A stretch of DNA of 64,000 nt from Photorhabdus laumondii subsp. laumondii (GCF_003343245.1 NZ_CP024901.1:2294001-2358000), one strand, 5' to 3'; shown: positions 28,051-38,882, counted from the first letter of the stretch. A program made the numbers and translations. Notes: generated by a model not told the origin, from the sequence alone.

Positions 28051-28563
28051 ATGTCTGTTACAACACAAAAGAAACGGCCGCTCAGCCGTTACATTAAAGA
28101 CTACAAACATAGTCAAACTCATTGCTTGCATTGTCACAAAGCTCTTGACCGTATCTCTTTGGTTTTTAATGGCCAAGTGATCAACAAAGAGTCCATCTCC
28201 GAGATGACGGAGTTGATTGATGACAAGACTTGGGATGAGCTGCAAGATAAATTTGTCGCGTTATGTCGTTTTTGCAGTGAGATTTATTGCAATAGCGAGA
28301 CAGATTATTTTGACATCATGTCTTTCAAACAGTACCTGTTTGAACAGACTGAAATGAGTCATAGTACTGTTCGTGAGTATGTGGTTCGTTTACGACGTTT
28401 GGATGAATTGCTCACTTCAAGCAATTACCCTGTAAAAGAGTTCACAACAGAGAAAATTCAGGAAAAACTGAGTGAAAAGCTGTCACAGTCAGCATTCAGT
28501 AACTACAACATTGCTTTGCGCAAGTATGAACAGTATTTGAGCTGGCAACAGGGCGGTCACTAA
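28051..28563 (+). CDS. fliZ: Flagellar/virulence regulator FliZ
   Basis: 170 residues, 52 bp downstream of fliA, the conserved fliAZ arrangement. FliZ is a DNA-binding regulator that, in Xenorhabdus and enterics, tunes flhDC activity and links motility to virulence. Seen: a Cys-rich CLHCHKAL, then CRFCSEIYC, and a C-terminal segment like phage-integrase core-binding domains (FKQYLFEQTEMSHSTVREYVVRLRRLDELL) as known for FliZ. Confidence 0.93.
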   Translation: MSVTTQKKRPLSRYIKDYKHSQTHCLHCHKALDRISLVFNGQVINKESISEMTELIDDKTWDELQDKFVALCRFCSEIYCNSETDYFDIMSFKQYLFEQTEMSHSTVREYVVRLRRLDELLTSSNYPVKEFTTEKIQEKLSEKLSQSAFSNYNIALRKYEQYLSWQQGGH

Positions 28564-28598
28564 GCTGGAAATATAAACAGCAAAGAGATGTTAATTTT

Positions 28599-28623
28599 GG
28601 GGAACACATTTGATGTGTTCCCC
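28599..28623. terminator. Hairpin between convergent fliZ and putA
   Basis: A perfect 10-bp stem GGGGAACACA / TGTGTTCCCC with a 5-nt loop, preceded by TTTT and followed by TTAG. It sits between the convergent stops, so it may serve both directions. T-runs are short. Confidence 0.75.
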
Positions 28624-28639
28624 TTAGCTACAGCCGAAA

Positions 28640-31600
28640 TTAACCGATAGTCATCAGGCTGGCATTACCCCCCGCTGCCGCGGTGTTAATGCTCAGTGAA
28701 CGTTCATGTAGCAGACGTTCTAACAGCAGATTAGTTTCTCCACGGGCAAAACCTTGTACGGAAATGATAATGCCTTTACGTTGAGCGACTTGTCCGCAAA
28801 CTTGACGCAGTTGATCAGAGTCGCCGTGGTAAATAACCGCTTCGAATGCCGTATCTTCACTCTGCCAGTCCTGAACCAAATGGATTGATTTACGGACGCT
28901 ATCTGGCAATTGACGAAACAGTTGCTGATGTAATTCATCATTTTGCCATAGCAACTGACAGCCTACAGACAGTGTTGCTGCCAGTTGGATCAATGTATCT
29001 TGTTGATTATCCGCCAGACACAGCACCTGACCACGAGGTAATAGGGTGTAAGTATTACGTTCGCCGGTCGGCCCCGGCAACAGACGGGTGGTACCACCTT
29101 GTGCCAGCAATTTATATTGTTGAACTAACTGATTTAGCTCTTCGTTGTGCTGATTGGCTGCCCATTCTGTCAGCGCATCAAAGGGAGCCATTAGCGCTGA
29201 ACGAACATTAGCATCCAGTGGATATTCCGCATCCTGACGTTCCAACGTTTGGTTGATCGCATTTTGAGGACGGCAAGAGAGCAGACGATACAGATAGAGT
29301 GGGCCGCCGGCTTTTGGTCCGGTACCGGACAAGCCTTCACCACCGAATGGTTGCACGCCAACAACAGCGCCTACCATGTTGCGGTTAACATACAGATTGC
29401 CGACTTTCGCTTTAGCGGTAACTTGTGCAATTGTTTCATCAATACGGGTATGGACACCAAGGGTCAAACCATAGTTAGAGTTATTAATCTGATCCAGTAA
29501 TTTATCCAGTTCATGACGTTTAAAACGGACAACATGCAGAACCGGGCCGAAAATCTCCTGTTTCAATTCATCAAAGCTTTCCAGTTCAATCAGTGTCGGT
29601 TTAACGAAAGTGCCTTGATCCCACTCTTGATTGTCGACCACATTATCTTGTGCTGCCTGATAAATCGTGCGCCCTTTGGTACGCATTGCTTGAATATGGC
29701 GATCAATGCCGGCTTTGGCTTCCGCATCAATGACCGGGCCGATATCGGTAGACAGGCGTTCAGGATTACCCATCCGGCATTCAGACATGGCACCTTTCAA
29801 CATAGTCATGGTGCGTTCTGCCACATCATCTTGAATGCAAAGGATACGCAAGGCAGAACAACGTTGACCTGCACTGTCAAAAGCAGAAGCGACCACATCC
29901 ATAACAACTTGTTCTGTCAGCGCGGAAGAGTCGACAATCATGGCATTTAGGCCACCGGTTTCGGCAACCAGAGGGGTTGGTCGCCCTTGTGCATCAAGTC
30001 GTCCGGCAATGTTACGTTGTAATAGACTCGCCACTTGAGTGGAGCCAGTAAACATCACACCTCGCACTCTCTCATCACCCACCAGAAGAGCACCGATGGT
30101 TTCACCTTGGCCGGGTAATAATTGCAATGCATCAAGGGGAATACCTGCTTGATGCAGTATTTTGACCGCTGTTGCCGCAATTAATGGGGTCTGTTCCGCA
30201 GGTTTTGCTAATACGCTGTTACCGGCAGCCAATGCAGCCGCTATCTGCCCGGTAAAAATGGCTAATGGGAAATTCCACGGGCTGATACAGACAACCGGCC
30301 CCAGTGGGCGATGAGTATCGTTAGCGAAATCATGGCGAATCTGTCCCGCGTAATAATGGAGGAAATCGACCGCTTCACGTACTTCAGCAATCGCATTATT
30401 AAAGGTTTTGCCGGCTTCCCGAACCAAAATGCCTAATAACGGCTGCATCTGGTTTTCCATCAATTCCGCCGCACGAACCAGAATGGCAGCCCGTTCTGAT
30501 GGTGGTGTTGCAAACCAGATTGCGCCAGCTTCTGTTGCGACATCCAACGCATGACTGACTTCCTGTTCAGTTGCTTCACGAACATAGCCGACAATATCCG
30601 AAGGGGTTGCCGGGTTAATAACTGGTTTGGCGGCCGGTAACTCACCTTGATGGTGATAATTGCCGCCCAGTCGCGGCTCGCTATACTGCTCTTCGGTAGC
30701 AGAACTTAATAGTGCACTGGAAAGAGAAGCCAGGCGATGTTCGTTGGCAAGATCCAAACCGGCTGAGTTTGCGCGATCTTTGCCATACAAATTGTGAGGC
30801 AGAGGGATTTTAGGATGTGGAAGACCGATTTGGCCGTCGGTTTCGGCCAGCTTCTTGACCTTTGTCACTGGATCGGCAACCAGTTCATCCAGTGGTAATG
30901 TGGTATCGGCGATACGGTTGACAAAAGAGGTGTTAGCGCCGTTCTCCAACAGACGACGGACCAGATAAGCCAACAGTGTTTCGTGAGTGCCTACTGGTGC
31001 ATAAATACGGCATGGGCGGTTTAATTTACCATCAGCGATTTTCCCGACCACTTGTTCATACAATGGTTCTCCCATGCCATGCAAACACTGAAATTCATAT
31101 TGGCCAGGATAATAGTTTTGGCCCGCCATATGATAAACAGCAGCTAAAGTATGGGCGTTATGGGTAGCAAACTGAGGATAAATCAGATTAGGTACTGACA
31201 ATAGTTTGCGGGCACAAGCCAGATAAGAAACGTCAGTATAAACTTTGCGGGTGTAAACGGGATAACCTTCCAGCCCGTCGATTTGAGCACGTTTAATTTC
31301 GCTATCCCAGTAAGCGCCTTTTACCAGTCGCACCATCAGTCGGCGGCGGCTGCGCTGTGCTAAGTCAATAACTGTATCGATAACAAAGGGGCAGCGCTTC
31401 TGATAAGCTTGAATAACGAAACCAATGCCATTCCAGCCAGCCAGTTGCGGTTCAAAACAGAGCTTTTCCAACAGATCGAGAGAAATTTCCAGACGATCTG
31501 CTTCTTCGGCATCAATATTGATACCAACATCATATTGGCGTGCTTGTAATGTCAGGGAAAGCAGGCGTGGATATAGCTCATTCATGACGCGTTCATATTG

Positions 31601-32620
31601 AGCACGGCTATAACGCGGGTGCAGGGCAGAAAGCTTAATGGAAATTCCGGGCCCTTCATAAATGCCGCGGCCGTTGGATGCTTTCCCGATAGCATGAATT
31701 GCTTGTTGGTAGGAAACCATATAATTCTGAGCATCTTCCTCAGTTAAAGCGGCTTCACCTAGCATGTCGTAGGAGTAACGGAACCCTTTTTCTTCCAGCT
31801 TACGTGCACTTGCCAGCGCTTGAGCGATGGTTTCTCCGGTCACAAACTGTTCACCCATCAGGCGCATTGCCATATCTACGCCTTTACGCACTAATGGTTC
31901 GCCACTCTTACTGATAATGCGATTCAGTGAATTGGAAAGTTTAGCTTCGTTATGGGTAGAAACCAGTTTGCCGGTAAACAGCAGCCCCCAGGTTGCTGCA
32001 TTGACAAACATGGATGAACTTTGGCCCAGATGGGAATGCCAATTGCCGTTACTGATTTTGTCGCGGATCAGCGCGTCGCGAGTGGCTTTATCAGGGATAC
32101 GGAGTAAAGCTTCCGCAAGACACATTAGTGCAACGCCTTCCTGAGATGAAAGCGAGAATTCTTGCAATAACCCTTGAACCAGACCTGAACGACCCATGCT
32201 GTTTTTCTGGTTACGTAATTTTTCTGCAATGCTGTAAGCCAGCTTATGAGTTGCTTGTGCCTGATCTTCCGGCAATTGTGCCTGTTGTAACAGCATGGGA
32301 ATGGCTTGTGTTTCTGGCAGGCGATAGGCCGCAGTAATTGCGGAACGTTTTACTGATTGAGGCAGGATATGCTCAGCGAAGTCGAGGAAAGGTTGATGAG
32401 CAGAATCTGTTACCGTTTCTTCTGCGATTATCTTCTCCTCTTTAACATCTTGATTGGACGAGAGTTCAGCGATCTGTTCATCATTTTCAAGACGTTCAAG
32501 ATAATTAAAAATAGCTTGTTTAATTAGCCAATGTGGAGTGCGGTCAATCCGTTGTGCCGCAGCTTTAATGCGATCACGCGTTGCTTCATCAAGCTTCACG
32601 CCCATTGTTGTACTACCCAT
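28640..32620 (-). CDS. putA: Trifunctional proline utilisation protein PutA
   Basis: 1326 residues, full enteric length. It oxidises proline to glutamate by proline dehydrogenase and P5C dehydrogenase activities and represses put genes when proline is scarce. Seen: N-terminal ribbon-helix-helix (TMGVKLDEATRDRIKAAAQRIDRTPHWLIKQAI), the PRODH barrel (SIKLSALHPRYSRAQ, VRLVKGAYWDSEIK), and the aldehyde dehydrogenase domain with catalytic Cys921 in SAGQRCSALR. The C-terminal tail is complete. It diverges from putP; operator-like sites lie between. Confidence 0.97.
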   Translation of the reverse strand: MGSTTMGVKLDEATRDRIKAAAQRIDRTPHWLIKQAIFNYLERLENDEQIAELSSNQDVKEEKIIAEETVTDSAHQPFLDFAEHILPQSVKRSAITAAYRLPETQAIPMLLQQAQLPEDQAQATHKLAYSIAEKLRNQKNSMGRSGLVQGLLQEFSLSSQEGVALMCLAEALLRIPDKATRDALIRDKISNGNWHSHLGQSSSMFVNAATWGLLFTGKLVSTHNEAKLSNSLNRIISKSGEPLVRKGVDMAMRLMGEQFVTGETIAQALASARKLEEKGFRYSYDMLGEAALTEEDAQNYMVSYQQAIHAIGKASNGRGIYEGPGISIKLSALHPRYSRAQYERVMNELYPRLLSLTLQARQYDVGINIDAEEADRLEISLDLLEKLCFEPQLAGWNGIGFVIQAYQKRCPFVIDTVIDLAQRSRRRLMVRLVKGAYWDSEIKRAQIDGLEGYPVYTRKVYTDVSYLACARKLLSVPNLIYPQFATHNAHTLAAVYHMAGQNYYPGQYEFQCLHGMGEPLYEQVVGKIADGKLNRPCRIYAPVGTHETLLAYLVRRLLENGANTSFVNRIADTTLPLDELVADPVTKVKKLAETDGQIGLPHPKIPLPHNLYGKDRANSAGLDLANEHRLASLSSALLSSATEEQYSEPRLGGNYHHQGELPAAKPVINPATPSDIVGYVREATEQEVSHALDVATEAGAIWFATPPSERAAILVRAAELMENQMQPLLGILVREAGKTFNNAIAEVREAVDFLHYYAGQIRHDFANDTHRPLGPVVCISPWNFPLAIFTGQIAAALAAGNSVLAKPAEQTPLIAATAVKILHQAGIPLDALQLLPGQGETIGALLVGDERVRGVMFTGSTQVASLLQRNIAGRLDAQGRPTPLVAETGGLNAMIVDSSALTEQVVMDVVASAFDSAGQRCSALRILCIQDDVAERTMTMLKGAMSECRMGNPERLSTDIGPVIDAEAKAGIDRHIQAMRTKGRTIYQAAQDNVVDNQEWDQGTFVKPTLIELESFDELKQEIFGPVLHVVRFKRHELDKLLDQINNSNYGLTLGVHTRIDETIAQVTAKAKVGNLYVNRNMVGAVVGVQPFGGEGLSGTGPKAGGPLYLYRLLSCRPQNAINQTLERQDAEYPLDANVRSALMAPFDALTEWAANQHNEELNQLVQQYKLLAQGGTTRLLPGPTGERNTYTLLPRGQVLCLADNQQDTLIQLAATLSVGCQLLWQNDELHQQLFRQLPDSVRKSIHLVQDWQSEDTAFEAVIYHGDSDQLRQVCGQVAQRKGIIISVQGFARGETNLLLERLLHERSLSINTAAAGGNASLMTIG

Positions 32621-32674
32621 CTTTGCTCCTTAATAGGTAAGGTTTATCTAAAATTGCATGATAATATCTGACAT

Positions 32675-32693
32675 GTTGCAACTTTGTGCAACC
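32675..32693. promoter_or_regulatory. PutA-type operator near putA
   Basis: Inverted pair GTTGCA, 7 nt, TGCAAC, extending to GGTTGCA on one arm. PutA is known to bind GTTGCA-containing sites in the put control region. It lies 55 bp upstream of putA. Between here and 33007 the 486-bp divergent region is AT-rich with no gene. Confidence 0.6.
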
Positions 32694-33006
32694 TTATGAG
32701 AATCGCTTGTTTTATTTTTGTGAAATTAATCTAGTTATTATAATTAGGTGGATATATTTATTCTTGTGACTTTATTTGATTGAGACACATTGGTTTAACA
32801 TTTTGTGGCTAACATAAGGGTATAACCCTGAAATGGTTAAAAAGTATAATTTTTAAAGCAAATAAATGTGATTCAGTAAACGTTTTTTGTAAAAAATGGC
32901 GTTAATTAGTTGTTAAATTACCTGATGCTAATCTAGGATTCACTGTAACTTTCTAATTGGTTACAAAAATAATTATTTCAATTTAGAATTATGGACCATT
33001 TTTAGG

Positions 33007-33023
33007 TGCAATCAGGTGCAACG
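33007..33023. promoter_or_regulatory. PutA-type operator near putP
   Basis: Two close copies of TGCAA, as GGTGCAATCAGGTGCAAC; the second arm is GTTGCA on the minus strand. It lies about 85 bp upstream of putP. Confidence 0.5.
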
Positions 33024-33106
33024 TTCCTGAACCTGACAGGGAAAACTCTGTGTACCCGGGAGAACTGCGGATTTGCAAAACACAGATAACACTATGGAGA
33101 ACTTGC

Positions 33107-34591
33107 ATGACAGTAAATACACCAATGCTAATCACCTTTATTGTCTACATTACTGGAATGTTGTTGATAGGTTTTTTGGCTTATCGTTCAACTAAAAATT
33201 TTGATGACTATATCTTGGGAGGAAGGCGATTAGGTAGCGTGGTAACGGCTTTGTCTGCCGGTGCTTCGGATATGAGTGGCTGGTTATTAATGGGCTTACC
33301 TGGGGTAGTCTATTTTGCGGGGATTTCAGAAAGCTGGATAGCCATTGGTCTTGCTTTAGGTGCTTACCTGAACTGGAAATTGGTCGCAGGCAGGCTACGT
33401 ATCCAGACCGAAATCAATAATAATGCGTTAACATTGCCGGATTATTTCACCAGTCGTTTTGACGATAGTAGCAAGATCCTACGTATTATTTCTGCGTTGG
33501 TTATTTTGATCTTCTTTACTATCTATTGTGCTTCTGGCGTGGTTGCCGGAGGATTGTTATTTGAAAGTACGTTTGGTATCAGTTATCAGAAAGCTATGTG
33601 GCTCGGTGCCGCAGCGACGATTGCTTATACTTTCCTTGGCGGCTTCTTGGCGGTCAGTTGGACTGATACGGTTCAGGCTTCATTAATGATCTTTGCACTT
33701 ATCTTGACCCCAGTTATCGTTATTTTCTCTGTGGGTGGCATTGATACCTCTCTGGCGCTGATAGCAGCAAAAAGCCCGGCTTATATGGATATGTTTAAAG
33801 AGTTGAACTTTATTGCCATTATCTCGTTGTTAGGTTGGGGATTAGGTTATTTTGGTCAGCCACATATTCTGGCGCGTTTTATGGCGGCCGATTCCCATTA
33901 CACTATCCGCAAGGCTCGTCGTATCAGTATGACCTGGATGGTGTTATGTTTGGCAGGCACTATTGCTGTCGGTTTCTTCGGTATTGCTTATTTTGAAATG
34001 CATCCTGAACTGTCTGGCCCAGTCATAGCCAACCGTGAGCGTATCTTTATGGAATTGGCGGTTATTCTGTTTAATCCGTGGATAGCGGGCATTTTACTCT
34101 CTGCTATTCTGGCCGCGGTGATGAGTACCTTAAGCTGTCAGTTGCTGGTGTGTGCAAGTGCTTTGACGGAAGATCTTTATAAACCCTTTATCCGTAAATC
34201 TGCCAGCCAGAAAGAATTGGTATGGGTGGGGCGTTTCATGGTGCTGCTGGTGGCGGTCATCGCGATGGTGATAGCAACCAATCCCGACAATAAAGTACTG
34301 GCTCTGGTAAGTAATGCATGGGCTGGATTTGGTGCTGCATTCGGCCCGGTTGTACTGATTTCTGTTATCTGGAAACGTATGACACGTAATGGCGCATTAG
34401 TGGGGATGTTGGTAGGGGCCGTCACGGTATTGGTGTGGATGAAATACCAGTGGTTTGCGTTGTATGAAATTATTCCTGGCTTTATCTTGGCTTCGATTGC
34501 GATCGTGATTGTGAGTCTGTTGGGCAAAGCGCCGAGCAGCGCAGCGCAACAGCGTTTTGTTGATGCTGAGGCGCAATACAAGACTAAATAA
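33107..34591 (+). CDS. putP: Sodium/proline symporter PutP
   Basis: 494 residues from the ATG at 33107 (MTVNTPMLITFIVY), which has GGAGA 6 bases upstream and matches known PutP starts; the frame opens 19 codons earlier. PutP is a 13-helix inner-membrane symporter that feeds PutA. Seen: NFDDYILGGRRLG, SAGASDMSGWLLMGLPG (conserved Na+/proline site), and a hydrophobic profile to the C-terminus. Divergent from putA under shared control. Confidence 0.96.
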   Translation: MTVNTPMLITFIVYITGMLLIGFLAYRSTKNFDDYILGGRRLGSVVTALSAGASDMSGWLLMGLPGVVYFAGISESWIAIGLALGAYLNWKLVAGRLRIQTEINNNALTLPDYFTSRFDDSSKILRIISALVILIFFTIYCASGVVAGGLLFESTFGISYQKAMWLGAAATIAYTFLGGFLAVSWTDTVQASLMIFALILTPVIVIFSVGGIDTSLALIAAKSPAYMDMFKELNFIAIISLLGWGLGYFGQPHILARFMAADSHYTIRKARRISMTWMVLCLAGTIAVGFFGIAYFEMHPELSGPVIANRERIFMELAVILFNPWIAGILLSAILAAVMSTLSCQLLVCASALTEDLYKPFIRKSASQKELVWVGRFMVLLVAVIAMVIATNPDNKVLALVSNAWAGFGAAFGPVVLISVIWKRMTRNGALVGMLVGAVTVLVWMKYQWFALYEIIPGFILASIAIVIVSLLGKAPSSAAQQRFVDAEAQYKTK

Positions 34592-34614
34592 GGTAAATTG
34601 GAATAAAGGTAACC

Positions 34615-34651
34615 AACAAACCTCGTTTAAAATAGCGAGGTTTGTTTTTTC
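34615..34651. terminator. Terminator between convergent putP and xylulokinase genes
   Basis: A perfect 11-bp stem AACAAACCTCG / CGAGGTTTGTT with a 10-nt loop, followed by TTTTT on the plus strand. Confidence 0.88.
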
Positions 34652-34669
34652 ATCATGAAAAATATGTCG

Positions 34670-36181
34670 TCATATTTTCACCTCTGGATATTCAGTAGTC
34701 AGCAGAGATAAATAATCTTGATAAAACACATCATATAATGCGGCCGTTTCGGGAGTTGGAATGGTGCGGGTCTCTTCATCAAGATGAACAAAATGTTGGC
34801 AAAAGTGGGCGAGCTGCATTTGTTTATCTTTCTCTTCTGTCAAGGAATCACACCACATAGCTTGAATAGCCGCACCTAATGCGGCAGCTTCTTGGTTAGT
34901 GACACAAATAACAGGCGTATTCATGACATCAGCCACAATTTGCCGCCATTTTTTGCTGCGAGCGCCGCCACCAGTCAAACGGATCTCATTAATTTCAATC
35001 CCTTGCTTGCGAAATAATTCAATGCCAAAACGTAGTCCGTACGTGGCACTTTCAACCGCAGCCAAAATGAAATTTTGTTGATTCATATTGCTAGTATTCA
35101 GGTTATGGAGACTCGCTTTGGCATGGGGGAGTGGTGGAACACGTTCACCATTAAAAAACGGTAGCATCATCAAACCATTAGCACCGGGTTTGCTCTGGTT
35201 CAATGTGTCATTAAAAGTCTGAATATCCATATTAAACAGCTTTTGAATGGTGGTTGTCGCTGAAGTCACATTCATCGTGCAAATCAATGGTAGCCATCCA
35301 TTATTAGAGGAACAGAAACCCGCGATCATTTCAGAATCAGCGACAATCGGTTTGTCAGAGTAAGTGAAGAGAGTACCGGAGGTGCCTAAACTCATGGTCG
35401 TGATGCCCGGAATGATATTACCCGTTCCAATTGCAGCCATCATATTATCGCCCCCACCAGATGCAACTTTGGTTGTCGGTGAAAGCCCTAATCTTCTTGC
35501 TATTTCAGGTCTTACTGTGCCAATACAGGTCTCAGCAGAAACCAGTTCAGGCAGTGCATTCCAAAGACGACCATCTGGATCAATAAATTGGGCAATTTGG
35601 TTATCCCATTCGCGTTTACGAATATTCAGTAATCCGGTTCCTGAAGCATCACCATATTCGGCAACTAACCTGCCTGTTAGCCAATAATTGAGATAATCAT
35701 GAGGTAATAAAACAGCGTTCAGTTTTTCCCATAACTCGGGGCGGTATTTTTTGAACCAAAGAATTTTAGATGCGGTATAACCTGTCTGCGGCATTAATCC
35801 GAGTTGTGCTAAAGTGGCTTGGGTACCACCAAGTGCATCAATAATTTCCTGATTTTCGGCCGCAGTTTCAGTGTCACACCAGAGTTTTACCGGTGCTAAA
35901 ACATGACCTTCTGCATCCAGAGGAACAAAACCGTGCTGTTGACCTGATACGGCAAGAGCGGCAATTTCTGTACCAGAAATTCCTGCTTGCTCAATCGCTT
36001 GAGAAAAGGCACTTTCCAATGCCTCTGTCCACCAGTGAACCTGTTGTTCACGACGGCCGTTTGAATCGCTAATTATTGGGTGAGGCGAGCTGCCTTCACC
36101 CAAAATAGGCGTTTTTTGGCTATCGACAATAATGACTTTAGTACTTTGTGTACCGCAATCGATACCAGCATAGAGCGCCAT
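34670..36181 (-). CDS. xylB: Xylulokinase
   Basis: 503 residues, FGGY carbohydrate kinase family. It phosphorylates D-xylulose for the pentose phosphate pathway. Seen: N-terminal phosphate-binding YAGIDCGTQSTKVIIVD, the LAVSGQQHGFVPLD segment with substrate-contact residues, DYLNYWLTG, TSGTLF, and the C-terminal GGGARSKKWRQIVADVM...GAAIQA. It lies 3 bp after a polyol dehydrogenase gene in one operon, so the xylulose likely comes from xylitol or arabitol oxidation. No xylose isomerase is in the window. Confidence 0.93.
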   Translation of the reverse strand: MALYAGIDCGTQSTKVIIVDSQKTPILGEGSSPHPIISDSNGRREQQVHWWTEALESAFSQAIEQAGISGTEIAALAVSGQQHGFVPLDAEGHVLAPVKLWCDTETAAENQEIIDALGGTQATLAQLGLMPQTGYTASKILWFKKYRPELWEKLNAVLLPHDYLNYWLTGRLVAEYGDASGTGLLNIRKREWDNQIAQFIDPDGRLWNALPELVSAETCIGTVRPEIARRLGLSPTTKVASGGGDNMMAAIGTGNIIPGITTMSLGTSGTLFTYSDKPIVADSEMIAGFCSSNNGWLPLICTMNVTSATTTIQKLFNMDIQTFNDTLNQSKPGANGLMMLPFFNGERVPPLPHAKASLHNLNTSNMNQQNFILAAVESATYGLRFGIELFRKQGIEINEIRLTGGGARSKKWRQIVADVMNTPVICVTNQEAAALGAAIQAMWCDSLTEEKDKQMQLAHFCQHFVHLDEETRTIPTPETAALYDVFYQDYLSLLTTEYPEVKI

Positions 36182-36184
36182 GTG

Positions 36185-37213
36185 TTACTCCATTTCCAAC
36201 ATAATTTTGATATCTGTCGGGCGACCCTCCGCGGCTCGTTCATACGCCTGAACGCTGTCTTTAAATTTATAGGTTGCGGATAATAGAGGGGTTACTTTGA
36301 GCTTACCTGAGCTAAGTAAACGAATAGTACGAGGGTACATATTTGCGTAGCGGAAAATAGTTTTGAATGTGATCTCTTTAGCTTGAGCAGAGACAACATC
36401 AAATGGTGCCGGATCGATAGGCATACCGACTAGAACAGCTATTCCTCCCGGTGCAATGTGCTCTGAAATAGTGGCAATGACCGGTTTTGCGCCACTACAT
36501 TCAAAGAGAATATTGACGCCATTACCCTCGGTTAATGCATTCACTTTCTCAGTAAGTACTTTGCTATTAACCGGGTGAAGACCTGGATACTGTTTTGCAA
36601 TTTCTAGCTTTTCATCGAACACATCGCAAATAATGACATCAGAACAACCACCGGCTAATGCGGCAAGTGCGGTAACAATTCCGATCGTGCCAGCACCAAT
36701 AACTAATGCGATATCTCCTGGTTTAATTTCTGCTTTTGTGGCGGCTTGCATACCGATAGCTAATGGTTCAACCATTGCACCTTCGGCAAAACTGACATTA
36801 TCCGGTAATTTGAACGTAAATGCTGCCGGATGAATAACTCTTTCACGTAAGCAACCATCAATAGGGGGCGTCGCCCAGAAACGCACTTCTGGATCTAAGT
36901 TATAAATACCTGCCCGTGATTGTGGTGATTGCAGATTAGGAATGCCAGGTTCCATACAGACACGATCGCCGATTTTTAAGTGAGTCACATTTTTACCTAC
37001 TGCGGTGATGACACCTGATGCTTCGTGCCCGAGGATCATCGGCTTTTCGACAATAAATGGCCCAATACGCCCGTATTGATAATAATGCACATCGCTGCCA
37101 CAAATCCCCACCGAGTGAATTTTTATTTCAACATCATTTTCACCCAATATTTCGGGGGTTTCCCAGTCTTGAATTGAAATCTGACCTGCTTTTTCTAATA
37201 CTAATGCTTTCAT
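36185..37213 (-). CDS. Zinc-dependent polyol (xylitol/sorbitol-type) dehydrogenase
   Basis: 342 residues, medium-chain dehydrogenase family. Seen: catalytic zinc motif [30 protein letters not shown], and the NAD-binding GAGTIGIV. The YQYGRIGPF context is that of sorbitol/xylitol dehydrogenases. The structural-zinc four-cysteine loop is degenerate ([18 protein letters not shown] has no Cys). It is first in a two-gene operon with xylB, suggesting oxidation of a pentitol to xylulose. The exact substrate cannot be told; no transporter gene is adjacent. Confidence 0.87.
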   Translation of the reverse strand: MKALVLEKAGQISIQDWETPEILGENDVEIKIHSVGICGSDVHYYQYGRIGPFIVEKPMILGHEASGVITAVGKNVTHLKIGDRVCMEPGIPNLQSPQSRAGIYNLDPEVRFWATPPIDGCLRERVIHPAAFTFKLPDNVSFAEGAMVEPLAIGMQAATKAEIKPGDIALVIGAGTIGIVTALAALAGGCSDVIICDVFDEKLEIAKQYPGLHPVNSKVLTEKVNALTEGNGVNILFECSGAKPVIATISEHIAPGGIAVLVGMPIDPAPFDVVSAQAKEITFKTIFRYANMYPRTIRLLSSGKLKVTPLLSATYKFKDSVQAYERAAEGRPTDIKIMLEME

Positions 37214-37596
37214 GATCTGCCCTCTTATTTGGATATTATCGATATCATTTATTTGGAGGGATATTAGATCGAAAATTATTATATTTATGTGATTTAAGTT
37301 AAGGTCTTATTAAATGGTGATGTTTTTGCGTTAATATTAAAAAGTGAATTGTTAAAAAGCAAATTGTTTACTTGGTTACTCTTTTAATATGTATATTGAC
37401 AATGTAATGATATCAATTTCAATAATAAGAATATAAGCATGAATAAACAACTTTATATTGAAAAAATAATAGTTTTTTTCGAAAGGCATATTCAATTCAA
37501 GAGTAAAGTGTTTGGATATTTGAATTCGATAAAGATCGTGATATGTCGTTTTTGCGTGACTGAATGGGTTTAAGTGATTAGCATTTAATTGAAAAT

Positions 37597-37820
37597 GGAT
37601 TACTCAAATGTCATCGCGAAGCTTCCCTTTCTCTCAATGAAATCATGATGTTCCTCATTTTATTTCATAAAAATATTTCTTAGATGAGCATTCAAGGCAC
37701 CGTAGTCAGCTCGGTTTTTTATTGGAAGTCGCTGCAGGCCTAATCGCTTATACATTCCAACCTAAAAAACCGAGCTTGAATTTACGGGATTCTGATATCG
37801 CTATTCTTAAACGAAGTTGA
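37597..37820 (+). pseudogene. IS982-type transposase remnant
   Basis: Two frames survive in the gene-free stretch 37214-37853. Frame one, 37597-37683, reads CHREASLSLNEIMMFLILFH, like the N-terminal LSLSEIMTIL-FH motif of IS982 transposases. Frame two, 37671-37820, reads [18 protein letters not shown] and then [13 protein letters not shown] to a stop, like their C-terminus. The centre is deleted and the frames are shifted. I saw no terminal inverted repeats. The family call rests on motif memory. Confidence 0.6.
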
Positions 37821-37853
37821 CGTTACCAATATATTTATTTCTATTTCAACATA

Positions 37854-38882
37854 TTATATTGATATTACCAAATTATCCAAGAAATTTAATTGTCCGTTTA
37901 TCAGATTGGTTAGATAGTCCTGATTAATATTCTTATCTGATAATTCGTGTAATTGACTGGAGAATAAACGCCATGCTTTTTCTAGTTTACCTACCTCGTT
38001 AAGCATAGTGGTGCGTTCTGTATCGATTTGCATCACATCTTTTAAACCGGAAAGCCTCAGCTCTGTTTCCTCTAATGTCGTTTTTAGTGCCTTGGATTCT
38101 TGCATGGTATGATCAATTTGTTCAGTGAGCTTCATTCTGGCATTTTCCAAATCGATGTACTTCAATCCTTCAGAAATTTTGCCCAATACTTTTTTTACTA
38201 TCTCAATACTTTGTTTAATAATTTCTTTTTCAGGTTGAGCGAAATTCAGGCCATCGATGTCATTGGTATTTGGGAGATAATCTTTAAACATATCCGCAAT
38301 ATTTTTTGCGCGAATAACATCCTGACTTTCGATAATTTTATCCCGTTCGGCATCTAACTTTTTTCTTTCTTTGGTTTTCTGTTCAATATCACTCTGCAAT
38401 TCTGCCTTTTGTTTTTTTGTTTTTGCCAACACATCTTCAAAATGCCCTGCAATCACTATATCGTTAATATCATTAATTTTTCCAGTCAGTTTGTTGATTC
38501 TATCATCGAAATTAGCAATCACATTGTCAATATCTTTTGATAATTTCTGAATAAATTGATCGCGTGCTTTTAGTATGTCACTGCGCTTCTCATCACTCAA
38601 ATCATGGGCTTCCAGGGCTTTATCAATTTTACGGATTGATTGGAAAATATCTCCTGCTAAAAATTGACTTAATATTGGTGGTAATTTTGATAAAGATTCA
38701 CTTACCAATTCACTGAGTTCACGGCTATAGGAGCTGACTCGCTCGGCTTTCTCTGCAATAGCTGTAATACCAGATGTTTGTTGTTTTGCCAAAAGCCAAA
38801 TTTTATTTACAGTCTCATCCAAGGATTTGATATTAACTTTTGGATACTGGATTTCTTTTTGTGAGATGATGCTTTCAGACAC
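37854..38882 (-). CDS. xaxB: Binary alpha-pore-forming cytotoxin subunit XaxB-like
   Basis: 342 residues, almost entirely long alpha-helices with a KIRKIDKALEAHD-like coiled region. It resembles XaxB of Xenorhabdus and its Photorhabdus counterpart PaxB. In the known system XaxB and XaxA assemble into a two-component alpha-helical pore that kills insect haemocytes. Seen: the SESIISQKEIQYPKVNIKSLDETVN start and IAEKAERVSSYSRELSELVS. No signal peptide. It is 42 bp downstream of xaxA, so the pair is co-transcribed. Confidence 0.88.
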   Translation of the reverse strand: MSESIISQKEIQYPKVNIKSLDETVNKIWLLAKQQTSGITAIAEKAERVSSYSRELSELVSESLSKLPPILSQFLAGDIFQSIRKIDKALEAHDLSDEKRSDILKARDQFIQKLSKDIDNVIANFDDRINKLTGKINDINDIVIAGHFEDVLAKTKKQKAELQSDIEQKTKERKKLDAERDKIIESQDVIRAKNIADMFKDYLPNTNDIDGLNFAQPEKEIIKQSIEIVKKVLGKISEGLKYIDLENARMKLTEQIDHTMQESKALKTTLEETELRLSGLKDVMQIDTERTTMLNEVGKLEKAWRLFSSQLHELSDKNINQDYLTNLINGQLNFLDNLVISI